This document shows positions 17,922 through 26,807 of a DNA stretch of 64,000 bases, one piece after another; positions within the stretch are counted from its first letter, which is position 1; every line of letters starts with the position of its first letter. The notes under the pieces were generated by a model. It saw only the letters and a list, made by a program, of their open reading frames with translations. It was not told where the DNA came from and did not search any database. This stretch comes from Acidobacteriota bacterium (GTDB lineage: Bacteria > Acidobacteriota > Terriglobia > Terriglobales > Acidobacteriaceae). Where the stretch lies: NCBI GenBank assembly GCA_021780075.1, contig JAJXZL010000003.1:31442-95441 (forward strand). Reading direction: 5' to 3'. Made by a program: the position numbers and the translations under genes.

Positions 17922-19229
17922 TCAGTTCTGGTCGTCGCGGCGGTGGAGCGTGGGCCTGCCCGTGGAGTTCGAATTGGGGTCGGTGCTTTGTGACTGAGTG
18001 GGGTCGCCCGATCCGGTGCTGGCGCGGCGCAGCGAGGGCTTGTTCTTATTCCTTGTATCGAGCAGGCGGCGTTTGTTTTCAATGCGCGCCAGGCGGGCCT
18101 TGACGTCGTCGAACTCCGAGGTCGTCACCAGGTATTCGTCTTTGGGCGGCAGGATTTTGGCAATCTCCTCCTGTGAGTGGAGGATGCGGTCCGGGGTCTG
18201 CGGATGGTCAGAGAATGCCTTGGCTACCAGGCCTGGCTTGCGTTTTTCGAGCGCCTGAATCTTCTCAAAGAAGCTGATGAATGCCTGGGGATCATAGCCG
18301 GCGCGGTACATGTATTGGACTCCCAGGAAATCGGCCTGCGCCTCGAACTCGCGGGAGAACATGAGGAAGGACATGGGAATGGCCAACTGCGAGGCCTCAT
18401 AGATGCCATAGCCGGTCCAGCTATAGCCGGTCATCATGATGAGGGGGATGGTGCCAATCTGCGCGTAATTCATGCGTGTCTGCTCACGGACAGCATGGTG
18501 AGCGCAAACGTGCGCCGTCTCATGGGCCATCACGCCGGCCAGCTCCGCTTCCTCGTCGGCGTTGAGGATCAACCCGGAATTGACGTAGAAGAAGCCGCCG
18601 GGCAGGGCCATGGCGTTGATTTCGTCGGAATCGATGACCTTGATGGTGAAGGGCACCTTGCAGTCTGAGTTCTTGACGATGTTCTGGCCGATGCGATTGA
18701 CGTATTCGGTCACGACGGGATCGGTGATAAAGCGTGTGCTCTTTTCAATCTCGTCGGCATACGTTTTGCCCATCTTGATTTCGGTGTCTGTCGAGTACCA
18801 GTTGCCTAAGCCGCGCCCGCCGATGTTGCGGTTGCCGACGGCGTTGACGTCGTCAAGGCTGCCGGGCTTGATTTTGATCATCTGGCTACCGGGCTCAACC
18901 ACCTTTTCTGGGTCAACGTCAGGGGCGGCAACGTCGCCCTTCACGGGCTTCGTTCCGGGCTTATCCTTTGCATCCTTGTTGTTTGCGGAGTCCTTTGCGG
19001 ACTTGCTTTTGGATGCATCGTCCTTTGAAGCCGCGGCGGGTGCGGCCGGAGTCGCGGTATCCCCTGCCACGGGAGTGGTTCCCGGCGCGGGCTGAGCGGC
19101 AGGCGGACTTGCGGGCGGCGTGCTCGACGGGCTCGACTGAGCCGTGCTCTGGCCCCAAAGTGCAGCAGTCATCGCCAGCGCCAAGGCCGCCAGCATGCCC
19201 ACCCTCGTCCCGTAGAAATTTGTTTTCAT
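17922..19229 (-). CDS. secreted M48-family zinc metallopeptidase
   Basis: This is a BepA/YfgC-like periplasmic metallopeptidase, possibly acting in outer-membrane protein quality control. The chosen ATG at 19229 has GGAGG seven bases upstream and opens a signal peptide (GMLAALALAMTAALWGQS). A Ser/Pro/Ala/Lys-rich low-complexity linker of about 100 residues follows. The peptidase domain has the HETAH zinc site (GVMAHETAHVCAHHAV) and the third ligand Glu in FSREFEAQADFLGVQYM, with SDHPQTPDRI as the family C-terminal mark. The tail is basic and Asn/Ser-rich. A TPR partner domain is absent. Confidence 0.88.
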   Translation of the reverse strand: MKTNFYGTRVGMLAALALAMTAALWGQSTAQSSPSSTPPASPPAAQPAPGTTPVAGDTATPAAPAAASKDDASKSKSAKDSANNKDAKDKPGTKPVKGDVAAPDVDPEKVVEPGSQMIKIKPGSLDDVNAVGNRNIGGRGLGNWYSTDTEIKMGKTYADEIEKSTRFITDPVVTEYVNRIGQNIVKNSDCKVPFTIKVIDSDEINAMALPGGFFYVNSGLILNADEEAELAGVMAHETAHVCAHHAVREQTRMNYAQIGTIPLIMMTGYSWTGYGIYEASQLAIPMSFLMFSREFEAQADFLGVQYMYRAGYDPQAFISFFEKIQALEKRKPGLVAKAFSDHPQTPDRILHSQEEIAKILPPKDEYLVTTSEFDDVKARLARIENKRRLLDTRNKNKPSLRRASTGSGDPTQSQSTDPNSNSTGRPTLHRRDDQN

Positions 19230-19441
19230 GACCCCACCTCCAACAACTCGGGCACATGCACTTCCCGGATTGCTCCGCTTCGCTTCATCCATTAGACGCC
19301 AGTATGAACCCATAGGCAGCATCGCCGCAGAAAAAAGTAGCGTCCAGAGCGCGACGAAAATTTAGTTCGTCCCCGTGTTCGAATCTTGGAGCATGCACCC
19401 GTCTGAATTAGAGTGGTGAACACGCACCAGCAGGAGGAGAT

Positions 19442-21577
19442 TTGCGACGTAGAGTTCCAGTTCGAGCAGTACTGGCTTTTGCCGCGCTGACTCTTTGCGC
19501 CGGTCTGCAACTGCCTGCACAGCAAGCAAATTCCCGCAAGCCGCTGGTAGAGGCGCTGGCGTCCCAGAATCATCTTCCGCCTGCCAAAGCCGATGCGCTC
19601 ACAAGCCCCGCCACGGTGATTGACGCCACGCACATTGGCTCGCCGCTTACGCTTGACAGGGGCTGGCGCGTAGGCGTGACTGGAAATCCCGATGCGGCCA
19701 AACCGGAGTTTGACGATTCCCGGTGGGTGGTGCGGAACGCCGGGGACTCCCTGGACGACCTTGAAGACATGGACCGTCCGACGGGCAATCAGCCGCCCCC
19801 GGGCAACGGCGCCTCCCACCCCAGGCATGGGCGTCCCTTTGTCTGGTTCCGTCTCCACCTGAAACTCGGCCCGAATCACGGACCTGTGGCCCTTCTGATT
19901 GCAGTGCCGGTGGCGCACAACGCCACCATGTCGATTGAGGCAGGCGGGCCGGGCGTGGATGTTTTTGCCAACGGCAAACAGATCCTGCCGGATGGCCCTA
20001 ACGGGCACTCGGCCGGGCGGTATCAGGAGATTTCCCGCATCTACGACCTGGGCCTTGAGCCGAACGATACCGACCTCACGCTCGTGGTCCGGGCAATTTA
20101 CATTCCCTTCGGCCTGACTGCATCCACCACGTTTTTTACCAATCGCACACTCCGCTTCGGGCACCCTGCGGATCTTGGCAATGAGCTGGATCTGTGGTCT
20201 GCGCACACCCTCTTTGAGCACCTGCCCCGCCTGGTGAACTCCATACTGCTTACCGTGCTGGCGATGTTTCTTCTGGCGCTCTATTACACGCAAAAGGGGC
20301 ACGTGGAGTATCTATGGCTGGCGCTGCATGAGCTGTTGCAGGCTCCGATCGGGTTTATCGACCTGGCCGGGAGCACGGCCAAGCTCGACCAGTTATGGTA
20401 TGCGGCGGCGACACTGCAACTGGTGTTCATTTCAGCCTATGTCTACTTTGAATTTCTGACCGCGTTTCTGGCGTTGCGCAAGCGCTGGTACATTGTGCTG
20501 CTGCGGTATACCGCGCCGATTCTGGCGCTTGCCGGGCCGGCGCTGGGAATGGTGGGCCACAGCACGGTTAGCGGGATTGCACTGGTGATGATTTTGATTG
20601 GCAGCATGTTGTGGCTGCTGGGCTGGCTGGTGTTTAACGTCGTGACGCTTGTGGCGGCCACCTTACGCCGCAACTTCGAGGCCGGCGTGCTGCTCATTCC
20701 CCTGCTCCTGACGCTGGTGGGGTGGATTGAGCCCGTTCTCACCAGCGGCATGGGCGACCTGGGCGGCCGTCCGTACCACTCTCCGCTGACCCTGCAGGCA
20801 GGGCTTGTTCCGATTCACTTTGCATCGATTGCGGACTTCGCCAGTCTGTTGTCCATTGTGGTCATCATCTTTATTCGCTTTATCCGTGTGCAGCACGACC
20901 AGGAACGCGCCAGCAGCGAACTGGCGGCGGCGCGCAGCGTGCAGGAACTGATGATTCCGCGGGAGAAGCTTGCGACTCCAGGCTACGAGGTGGATTCAAT
21001 CTATGACCCGGCGCATGAGGTGGGCGGCGACTTCTTCCATCTGCAGCCGGAAGTCGATGGCAGCCTGCTGGTGGTGATTGGCGATGTGGCAGGCAAGGGA
21101 TTGAAGGCTGCCATGAATGTGTCCATGCTGATGGGAGCACTGCGCAGGACCGAGGAAAAAAGCCCGGCCAGGATTCTGGAATCGCTGAACCGAGTGCTTG
21201 CGGGCAGCGAGAGCCTGACCACCTGCCAGGCAGTCTGGTTCGGCGCCAAGGGCGAGATTGTGATGGCCAACGCCGGGCACCTGCCGCCCTACCTCAACAG
21301 CCAAGAGGTTGCGCTGCCGGGCGGGCTGCCGCTGGGGGCCATTTCTGAAATCAGCTACGACGAAGTCAACCTTTACCTGCACCCCGGCGACCGAATGCTT
21401 CTGCTTTCAGATGGAGTGGTGGAGGCAAGGCAGCCCACCGGCGAGCTTTTCGGCTTTGACCGGGTACACAACCTGAGCAACCAGTCGGCCTTTTATATTG
21501 CCGACGCCGCCAAGTCCTTCGGTCAGGAAGATGACATCACCGTGCTGACCGTGAAAAGGCTGACCGAGGCCACTTAA
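19442..21577 (+). CDS. membrane-anchored PP2C/SpoIIE-type serine phosphatase
   Basis: This 711-residue protein probably dephosphorylates an anti-sigma-factor antagonist in response to an envelope signal. An N-terminal signal segment is followed by a periplasmic beta-rich domain (about 65-240, with LDRGWRVGVTGNPDAA and FVWFRLHL, resembling a galactose-binding fold), about seven membrane helices (250-480), a short coiled linker (ERASSELAAARSVQELMIP) and a C-terminal SpoIIE domain. Metal-binding residues are visible in HEVGGDFF, GDVAGKG, LSDGVVEA and FGQEDDITVL. The start is TTG with AGGAGG four bases upstream. It is preceded by a divergent M48 peptidase. Another such phosphatase is cut by the window end. 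Confidence 0.9.
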   Translation: MRRRVPVRAVLAFAALTLCAGLQLPAQQANSRKPLVEALASQNHLPPAKADALTSPATVIDATHIGSPLTLDRGWRVGVTGNPDAAKPEFDDSRWVVRNAGDSLDDLEDMDRPTGNQPPPGNGASHPRHGRPFVWFRLHLKLGPNHGPVALLIAVPVAHNATMSIEAGGPGVDVFANGKQILPDGPNGHSAGRYQEISRIYDLGLEPNDTDLTLVVRAIYIPFGLTASTTFFTNRTLRFGHPADLGNELDLWSAHTLFEHLPRLVNSILLTVLAMFLLALYYTQKGHVEYLWLALHELLQAPIGFIDLAGSTAKLDQLWYAAATLQLVFISAYVYFEFLTAFLALRKRWYIVLLRYTAPILALAGPALGMVGHSTVSGIALVMILIGSMLWLLGWLVFNVVTLVAATLRRNFEAGVLLIPLLLTLVGWIEPVLTSGMGDLGGRPYHSPLTLQAGLVPIHFASIADFASLLSIVVIIFIRFIRVQHDQERASSELAAARSVQELMIPREKLATPGYEVDSIYDPAHEVGGDFFHLQPEVDGSLLVVIGDVAGKGLKAAMNVSMLMGALRRTEEKSPARILESLNRVLAGSESLTTCQAVWFGAKGEIVMANAGHLPPYLNSQEVALPGGLPLGAISEISYDEVNLYLHPGDRMLLLSDGVVEARQPTGELFGFDRVHNLSNQSAFYIADAAKSFGQEDDITVLTVKRLTEAT

Positions 21578-21660
21578 GCCCTCGGTCTTGATGACAGACA
21601 GCCGGTATACAAGGCCGGGGAAGCTTGAACGCGGGCTTCACCCGGCGGGATTCACTTTGC

Positions 21661-22356
21661 CTACTTCTGCGGCGTGGCGGTTGTGGCGGGCGCTTTTTGC
21701 TGTGTGGCCGCCGGCGCCTTGGGCTTCCTCTTTACAGTGCGACGCGGAGTTGGCTTCACGCAGGGTACCGGTTTAGGCGCCACGGGCGCGGGGCACTTCA
21801 GGTTCGCCTGCGCCTGCACGGTCTTGTGCAACTCCGCAAGCTGCTGTTCCTGGGCGCTGGCCGTGTCCAGCAATTGCTTATCCAGTGCCAGGCGTGCGTT
21901 CCCCAGGTTCGTGAGCGAAGATTGCAACTGATCGACCTGCTCGACCGGCGCGGTAACGCGCGCAGCCTCCTCCACGCGGAGCACCACGTCATACAAGGCA
22001 TCGACGTGCCGCGACAGCGGCAGCACCTTGCTCAAAGAACCCGGCGCGGCATCGGCGTCCTTGACGAGCGGGGGTAGATTCTCCTGCAGATCCTGCAGGA
22101 TGGCACCGATGTCTCTTGCGGCCTCTTCGCGTATCGAGCCGCGCTTCCATCGATCAAGATTCAATGCGCCCAGGGTCTGCTTGACCTGGTCGAGCGAGGG
22201 CTGCAGCAAGGTGGAAGGAGCAGCTGGTGCAGCGGGAACAGGGGGAGCAGCCGGAGCAGGCGCGGCATTGGCTGGCGCTTGTGCTCCACTTGCCAGCGAA
22301 GAGGAACAGAGAATCGAGAGGAAAAATACTGTATGTGCAATGTTCATGGGCACCAT
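21661..22356 (-). CDS. secreted coiled-coil protein of unknown function
   Basis: This is a protein of about 231 residues with an N-terminal signal peptide (IAHTVFFLSILCSSSLASGA), an Ala/Pro-rich linker, a helical region predicted to form a coiled coil (QVDQLQSSLTNLGNARLALDKQLLDTASAQEQQLAELHKT broken by charged residues), and a basic Lys/Ala/Pro-rich C-terminus. No enzyme motif is seen. The start is uncertain (ATG at 22356 or 22347; neither has a good ribosome-binding site). I do not recognise a family. Confidence 0.65.
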   Translation of the reverse strand: MVPMNIAHTVFFLSILCSSSLASGAQAPANAAPAPAAPPVPAAPAAPSTLLQPSLDQVKQTLGALNLDRWKRGSIREEAARDIGAILQDLQENLPPLVKDADAAPGSLSKVLPLSRHVDALYDVVLRVEEAARVTAPVEQVDQLQSSLTNLGNARLALDKQLLDTASAQEQQLAELHKTVQAQANLKCPAPVAPKPVPCVKPTPRRTVKRKPKAPAATQQKAPATTATPQK

Positions 22357-22479
22357 CGAATTGAAGAACAAATTTACTGGCCGGGACGGCACGTACGTGA
22401 GAGCACGATCTCAGCAAGGGGCTCAGCCGCAGCGAACCGTGTAACCAGAATATCGGAAAAGGAAGTCGGCTTGCACAGA

Positions 22480-22507
22480 AAAGCCCCATCCTTCCGGATG
22501 GGGCTTT
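22480..22507 (-). terminator. terminator after the inositol-phosphate synthase gene
   Basis: A perfect 12-bp stem AAAGCCCCATCC / GGATGGGGCTTT with a four-base loop is followed on the minus strand by TTTTCTG. It lies 40 bases beyond the stop codon of the synthase gene. Confidence 0.85.
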
Positions 22508-22546
22508 GATTTGTTGGACAACAGAGGCAGTTTGCCTGGCCGGGCA

Positions 22547-23893
22547 CTAGTCGTAGTACTCGAGCCCGAGGTGCGTGATGAGATCGACGCCCATGATGTG
22601 GCGCAGGGTGTTCTTGAGCTTCATGGACTGGATAAAGAGATCGTGCTCGGGATAGAGGCCGGGGGCAGTCTGAGGCGACTTGAGATAGAAGCTCAGCCAC
22701 TCCTGAATGCCGATGGAGCACAGCGACGGTGTACGCATGGCGAGGTCGAGGAACAGGACCAGGTCGAGCGCGATGGGAGCGGCGAGGATGGAATCGCGGC
22801 AGAGGAAGTCCACCTTGATCTGCATCGGGTATCCGAGCCAGCCGAAGATGTCGATGTTGTCCCATGCCTCTTTGTCATCGCCGCGCGGCGGGTAATAGTT
22901 GATGCGGATCTTGTGGTAGATGTCCTTGTACAGGTCGGGATAAAGTTCGGGCTGGAAGATGTATTCGAGCGAGCCGAGCTTGGACTCTTCCTTGGTTTTA
23001 AAGGACTGCGGATCGTCGAGCACTTCGCCGTCGCGGTTGCCGAGGATGTTCGTCGAGAACCAGCCGGAGACGCCGAGCATGCGGGCCTTGAAGGCAGGCG
23101 CGAGCACGGTCTTCATAAAGGTCTGGCCTGTCTTGAAGTCCTTGCCGCAGATGGGCGCCGCATTCTTCTTGGAGAGCTCGATGAGCGCGGGCGCGTCCAC
23201 AGTGAGGTTCGGCGCACCGTTGGCGAAGGGCACGCCCTCAGACAGCGCCGCGTAGGCATAAATCTGCGAGGGCGCGATGCCGATGTCGTTGTTCTCAAGG
23301 CCCTTCTCAAATGCCTCGATGGTCTGATGCACCGCTGTCGGTTCGAGGAAGATTTCCGTCGAACCGCACCAGATCATGACGACGCGGTCCACGGTCTTCT
23401 TGAAGTTGCGAATGTCGGCGATGACCTGATCGGCGAGGTCGCGCTTGTTTTTGCCCTTCTTGACGTGTGTGCCGTGCAGGCGCTTGACGTAGTACTGGTC
23501 AAAGACGGCGGGCATGGGCTTGATGGTTTCAAGATACGGCTTGAGCTGGTCGAGGGTTTCCTTGTCCAGCACCTTGGCGTGGGCGGCGGACTCGTAGACG
23601 TTGTCCTCAAAGATGTCCCAGCCGGTGAAGACCACGTCGTTCAGGTTGGCCAGCGGAACAAAATCCTTGATGAGCGGCGACTTGTTTTCAGTGCGCTTGC
23701 CCAGGCGGATGGTTCCCATCTGCGTAAGTGAGCCGATGGGTTTGGCAAGTCCGCGACGGACGGCCTCAACCCCGGCGATCATCGTAGTGGCCACGGCACC
23801 GAGGCCGACCACCATCACTCCAAGCTTGCCCTTTGCAGGCGCAACCTTTGATGCTTCGGCAGTCTTCTGGCCGCCTTTTTCTTCAATTGCCAT
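22547..23893 (-). CDS. ino1: inositol-3-phosphate synthase
   Basis: This enzyme isomerises glucose 6-phosphate to myo-inositol 3-phosphate with bound NAD. The 448-residue protein has the Rossmann loop GVMVVGLGAVATTMIAG near residues 25-41, and the conserved parts WCGSTEIF, FANGAPNLTVDAPAL, GKDFKTGQTFMKTVLAPAF and LGNRDGEVLDDP that build the active site. Length fits the bacterial/archaeal form. The gene is monocistronic with a terminator. The product could feed inositol phospholipids or inositol-based solutes or thiols; no partner gene is nearby to decide. Confidence 0.93.
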   Translation of the reverse strand: MAIEEKGGQKTAEASKVAPAKGKLGVMVVGLGAVATTMIAGVEAVRRGLAKPIGSLTQMGTIRLGKRTENKSPLIKDFVPLANLNDVVFTGWDIFEDNVYESAAHAKVLDKETLDQLKPYLETIKPMPAVFDQYYVKRLHGTHVKKGKNKRDLADQVIADIRNFKKTVDRVVMIWCGSTEIFLEPTAVHQTIEAFEKGLENNDIGIAPSQIYAYAALSEGVPFANGAPNLTVDAPALIELSKKNAAPICGKDFKTGQTFMKTVLAPAFKARMLGVSGWFSTNILGNRDGEVLDDPQSFKTKEESKLGSLEYIFQPELYPDLYKDIYHKIRINYYPPRGDDKEAWDNIDIFGWLGYPMQIKVDFLCRDSILAAPIALDLVLFLDLAMRTPSLCSIGIQEWLSFYLKSPQTAPGLYPEHDLFIQSMKLKNTLRHIMGVDLITHLGLEYYD

Positions 23894-24007
23894 CGCTTCT
23901 CCTAACCTTCCTTTGGTTGCTGCTGAATTTCAAAAAACAATACGAATTTGAGTTGCATAAGACTACACAGTGTACGCCTTTGAATGCGTCTTCAGCTTCC
24001 ATCAGGC

Positions 24008-24646
24008 CTACGCGGACTCCTGCCGCCCGTTGCGGCTGAGGTGCGCCCAGACAAACCAGATAATTCCCGCAACGAGCGCCAGCTCAACCACCAGATGAAA
24101 ACGGTGGAATGCCTGCTCGAAGCGAGGGTCAGTGTGCCACTTTTCGCCCAGCTTCATGCCGACATAGGCCAGTCCAAAACACCACGGCCATGAGCCCACA
24201 AAAGTATAGAGGTGAAAGCGCCACTGCGGCATCTTTGCGATTCCCGCCGGGAAGGCGATGAACGTGCGCACGACGGGCAAAAGACGCGCCAGCAGGACTG
24301 TAATGGAACCGTACCGCTGGAAGAACCAGGTCATGCGGTCGAGGTCGTGATGGCTCATCAGGACCCAGCGGCCATAACGCTCGACGAGCGGGCGGCCACC
24401 TTTGGCGCCGATCCAGTAGGCAATGACAGAGCCAAGGTTGCAGCCGATGGCGCCCGTAGTGGCGGCCCAGAAGAGGCTGAAGTGGCCCAGATAGACCAGG
24501 TAGCCGGCGAAGGGCATGATGATTTCAGAGGGCAGCGGGATGCAGGCGGATTCGATGCCCATCAGTGCGACAATTCCGGCGTACCCGCCCATATCGATCA
24601 CACGCGTAATGAATTGCACAAGAAGGGCAAGGATTCTTTCGGTCAT
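24008..24646 (-). CDS. DedA-family membrane protein
   Basis: This is a 212-residue inner-membrane protein of the DedA/SNARE-associated (VTT) family, linked to lipid flipping and envelope homeostasis. Family marks are the N-terminal ESACIPLPSEIIMPFAGYL and the FQRYGSITVLLARLLPVVRTFIAFPAGIAKM segment with its conserved arginines. About five hydrophobic segments are visible. The ATG at 24646 with GGAAG upstream is preferred to the longer frame. It stands alone between ino1 and the divergent hemQ. Confidence 0.9.
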   Translation of the reverse strand: MTERILALLVQFITRVIDMGGYAGIVALMGIESACIPLPSEIIMPFAGYLVYLGHFSLFWAATTGAIGCNLGSVIAYWIGAKGGRPLVERYGRWVLMSHHDLDRMTWFFQRYGSITVLLARLLPVVRTFIAFPAGIAKMPQWRFHLYTFVGSWPWCFGLAYVGMKLGEKWHTDPRFEQAFHRFHLVVELALVAGIIWFVWAHLSRNGRQESA

Positions 24647-24779
24647 GAGCGCTTCCAGTATATAGGCCCGAGGCGGCACCTATCCCGCAAGGAGTGCCCG
24701 CGATGGGCGCGGGTGGGTTACGCCGCTCAGCTGTTTGCTACGATGAGGGGTGTTGCACGATATCTCCGAGGTGGTTCCA

Positions 24780-25610
24780 TTGGCTGACTTTCCCCCTGTT
24801 CCGTTGACTCTTGATGGCTCTTGCCTGCTGCATCAATTCTTCCGTTTTGACTGGAAGGCGTGGAAGGCGCGCACGGCTGCCGACCGCGAACACATTGCCA
24901 CAGCGGCCATGGCCGCGCTGAAAGACCTGGAGCGCGCACAGGCCGATGGGCCGGTGCAGACGGCTGTGTATTCGCAGCTGGGACACAAGGGCGATCTGAT
25001 CTTCGTGCATTTTCGCGAGTCGATGGAGGCGCTGAACCAGGTGGAGCTGGACCTGGCACAGACGGAACTCTACGACTTTATGGAGCTGCGGCACTCGTAT
25101 GTGTCAGTGGTGGAGCTGGGACTGTATGAGTCCAGCAGGAAGACGTATGAAGCGGCTTCGGCGAAGGGATTTGAGATGCACTCGGCGGAGTGGAACGCGG
25201 AGGTGGAGACCAGCCTGAAGCGTGGCGCGGAGGCGATGAAGCCGCGGCTCTTCCCTGCCGTTCCGGAGGCGAGGTACCTGTGCTTCTATCCCATGGACCG
25301 CAAGCGGGGCGAGGACAAGAACTGGTACACGGTTCCCTTTGCCGAGCGGCAGAGCATGATGCACGAGCATGGGATGATTGGGCGGCGCTATGGCGATGTG
25401 GTGAAGCAGATTATCTCCGGCTCAATCGGCATGGACGACTGGGAGTGGGGCGTAGACCTGTTCGCCGAGGACCCGGTGGTCTTCAAGAAGCTGATCTACG
25501 AGATGCGCTTCGACGAAGTGAGCGCGGTGTATGCGCTGTTCGGGCAGTTCTTCCTGGGGTTGCGGCTGCCGGTGGAGAAGCTGGGCGGGTGGCTGGAGGG
25601 GAAGCTGTAA
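24780..25610 (+). CDS. hemQ: HemQ-type coproheme decarboxylase (chlorite dismutase family)
   Basis: HemQ/ChdC turns coproheme III into haem b, the last step of the coproporphyrin-dependent pathway. The protein has the chlorite-dismutase fold with the HemQ signature: catalytic Tyr170 in YPMDRKRGEDKNWY, the region MMHEHGMIGRRYGD with candidate haem-ligand His197, then GMDDWEWGVDLFAEDP. The predicted start is TTG at 24780 with GAGGTGG five bases upstream; a GTG at 24750 in the same frame would add ten residues but is badly placed. It is followed 22 bases later by a secreted-protein gene and then nth, and faces the hem operon on the other strand. Confidence 0.9.
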   Translation: MADFPPVPLTLDGSCLLHQFFRFDWKAWKARTAADREHIATAAMAALKDLERAQADGPVQTAVYSQLGHKGDLIFVHFRESMEALNQVELDLAQTELYDFMELRHSYVSVVELGLYESSRKTYEAASAKGFEMHSAEWNAEVETSLKRGAEAMKPRLFPAVPEARYLCFYPMDRKRGEDKNWYTVPFAERQSMMHEHGMIGRRYGDVVKQIISGSIGMDDWEWGVDLFAEDPVVFKKLIYEMRFDEVSAVYALFGQFFLGLRLPVEKLGGWLEGKL

Positions 25611-25631
25611 GAGAAGACTGCAAAGGAGCCG

Positions 25632-26807
25632 ATGATGGAGCGTTGCACTCGCCGTGGATTGCGCTTCTGGGCATTGAACTCAGCCCTTCTTCTCTGTGCA
25701 CCTGCAACGATTTCCGGCCAAGCCGCACAGGCTTACAGCGGCGCAGTTTCTGGCCACGTCTACTGTTCAGATACAAACACACCCTGCCGCTTTGCGACGG
25801 TGAATCTGCAGAGCGCGCCGCCCGAACGCGCTGGAATGGCACCGAGTGAGGTTTCACCATCCCATTCTTACGGCGCAGAAGCAGATCTGAATGGAGCCTA
25901 TCGAATTCCAGGTGTGGCGCCCGGGCTCTACTTCATTGTGGCGCGCTACGCCGGCTATGTGTCCGGATACGACCTGGCGGAACTCCATAGCAAAGGTGAA
26001 CTTTCTCTTACTTCGCCGGCATTGAGCAAATATTTGAGGCGTATTACCGTGGCAGACGACCAGACAACTGTCGCTGACTTAACACTGCAGCGCGGGGCCA
26101 CCATCGAAGGAACGGTTCGCTATGACGACAGCGCTCCGGGGATAGGCATTCCCATTCGTCTCTTTCGGAAGAATGACAGCGGAAAGTTGGTGCTCTACAA
26201 TCACGGTTCCGACGGCTCACCATACTCGATGATTGCACTTGCGTTAGGAACGGATGCCCGTGGCCACTATTACAAAGCAGGGCTACCACCGGGCTCTTAC
26301 GTCGTGGAAGTAAAGCTCCCCGATGTTTCGATAGTTCCAACGACCATTGTCGGGAGGCAATCGCTGAAAGTTACGCCAAAGGCAGGTGGTGCGTTGTGCG
26401 TCTTCAGCGGTGACAAATACCGGCTAGAGGATGCGACTCCTGTTGATGTAGCCCAGGGCCAAGATGTGCTTGGCGTCGATATAGACATTCCAACCGTTGG
26501 GCTGCATTCGGTCAGCGGCACCGTAGCAATGTCGGGAACGGGCGAGAGCGTGACCGAGGGCGAGGTGCACCTGCTTGACCCGAGCGATAAGACAGAGCTG
26601 CGGAGAGGCGAGATTCAGGGTGACGGGTCATTTCAATTCAACTTCGTTCCGTCCGGCAATTATCTTGTGCGCGTGGATGGGGCTGTCCGAGGCAAGAGCA
26701 GTCAGGCTCAATCCAAGCTTCCGCCGCTTGAAGTGCCGCTAGACGTGGAAAGCGACACCCCCAGCCTGACGCTGAATTTGCCAAACGCGAGAGCGAAGAA
26801 CCAATGA
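25632..26807 (+). CDS. secreted carboxypeptidase-regulatory-like beta-sandwich protein
   Basis: This is a 391-residue protein with a signal peptide (WALNSALLLCAPATISG) and three or more repeats of the carboxypeptidase-regulatory/SpaA-like sandwich, marked by SGAVSGHVYC, DLNGAYRIPGVAPGLYFIVARYAGY, GATIEGTVRYDD and GDGSFQFNFVPSGNYLVRVDG. Such domains are common in secreted Acidobacteria proteins and often bind other proteins or sugars. No catalytic domain is present. AAGGAG precedes two adjacent ATGs (25632 and 25635; the second has better spacing). The stop overlaps nth by four bases (ATGA), so they are coupled. Confidence 0.8.
   Translation: MMERCTRRGLRFWALNSALLLCAPATISGQAAQAYSGAVSGHVYCSDTNTPCRFATVNLQSAPPERAGMAPSEVSPSHSYGAEADLNGAYRIPGVAPGLYFIVARYAGYVSGYDLAELHSKGELSLTSPALSKYLRRITVADDQTTVADLTLQRGATIEGTVRYDDSAPGIGIPIRLFRKNDSGKLVLYNHGSDGSPYSMIALALGTDARGHYYKAGLPPGSYVVEVKLPDVSIVPTTIVGRQSLKVTPKAGGALCVFSGDKYRLEDATPVDVAQGQDVLGVDIDIPTVGLHSVSGTVAMSGTGESVTEGEVHLLDPSDKTELRRGEIQGDGSFQFNFVPSGNYLVRVDGAVRGKSSQAQSKLPPLEVPLDVESDTPSLTLNLPNARAKNQ

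Noticed and set aside
19368..19392. TTCGAATC resembling a tRNA T-loop.
   Set aside because: The flanking bases do not form a T stem, and no acceptor, D or anticodon arms are present.
19292..20302. Open frame of 336 codons on the minus strand.
   Set aside because: It is antisense to the PP2C phosphatase and has a basic His/Arg/Gln-rich composition without recognisable domains.
22511..23731. Open frame of 406 codons on the plus strand.
   Set aside because: It is antisense to the inositol-phosphate synthase, which has clear motifs and a terminator; the shadow has none.
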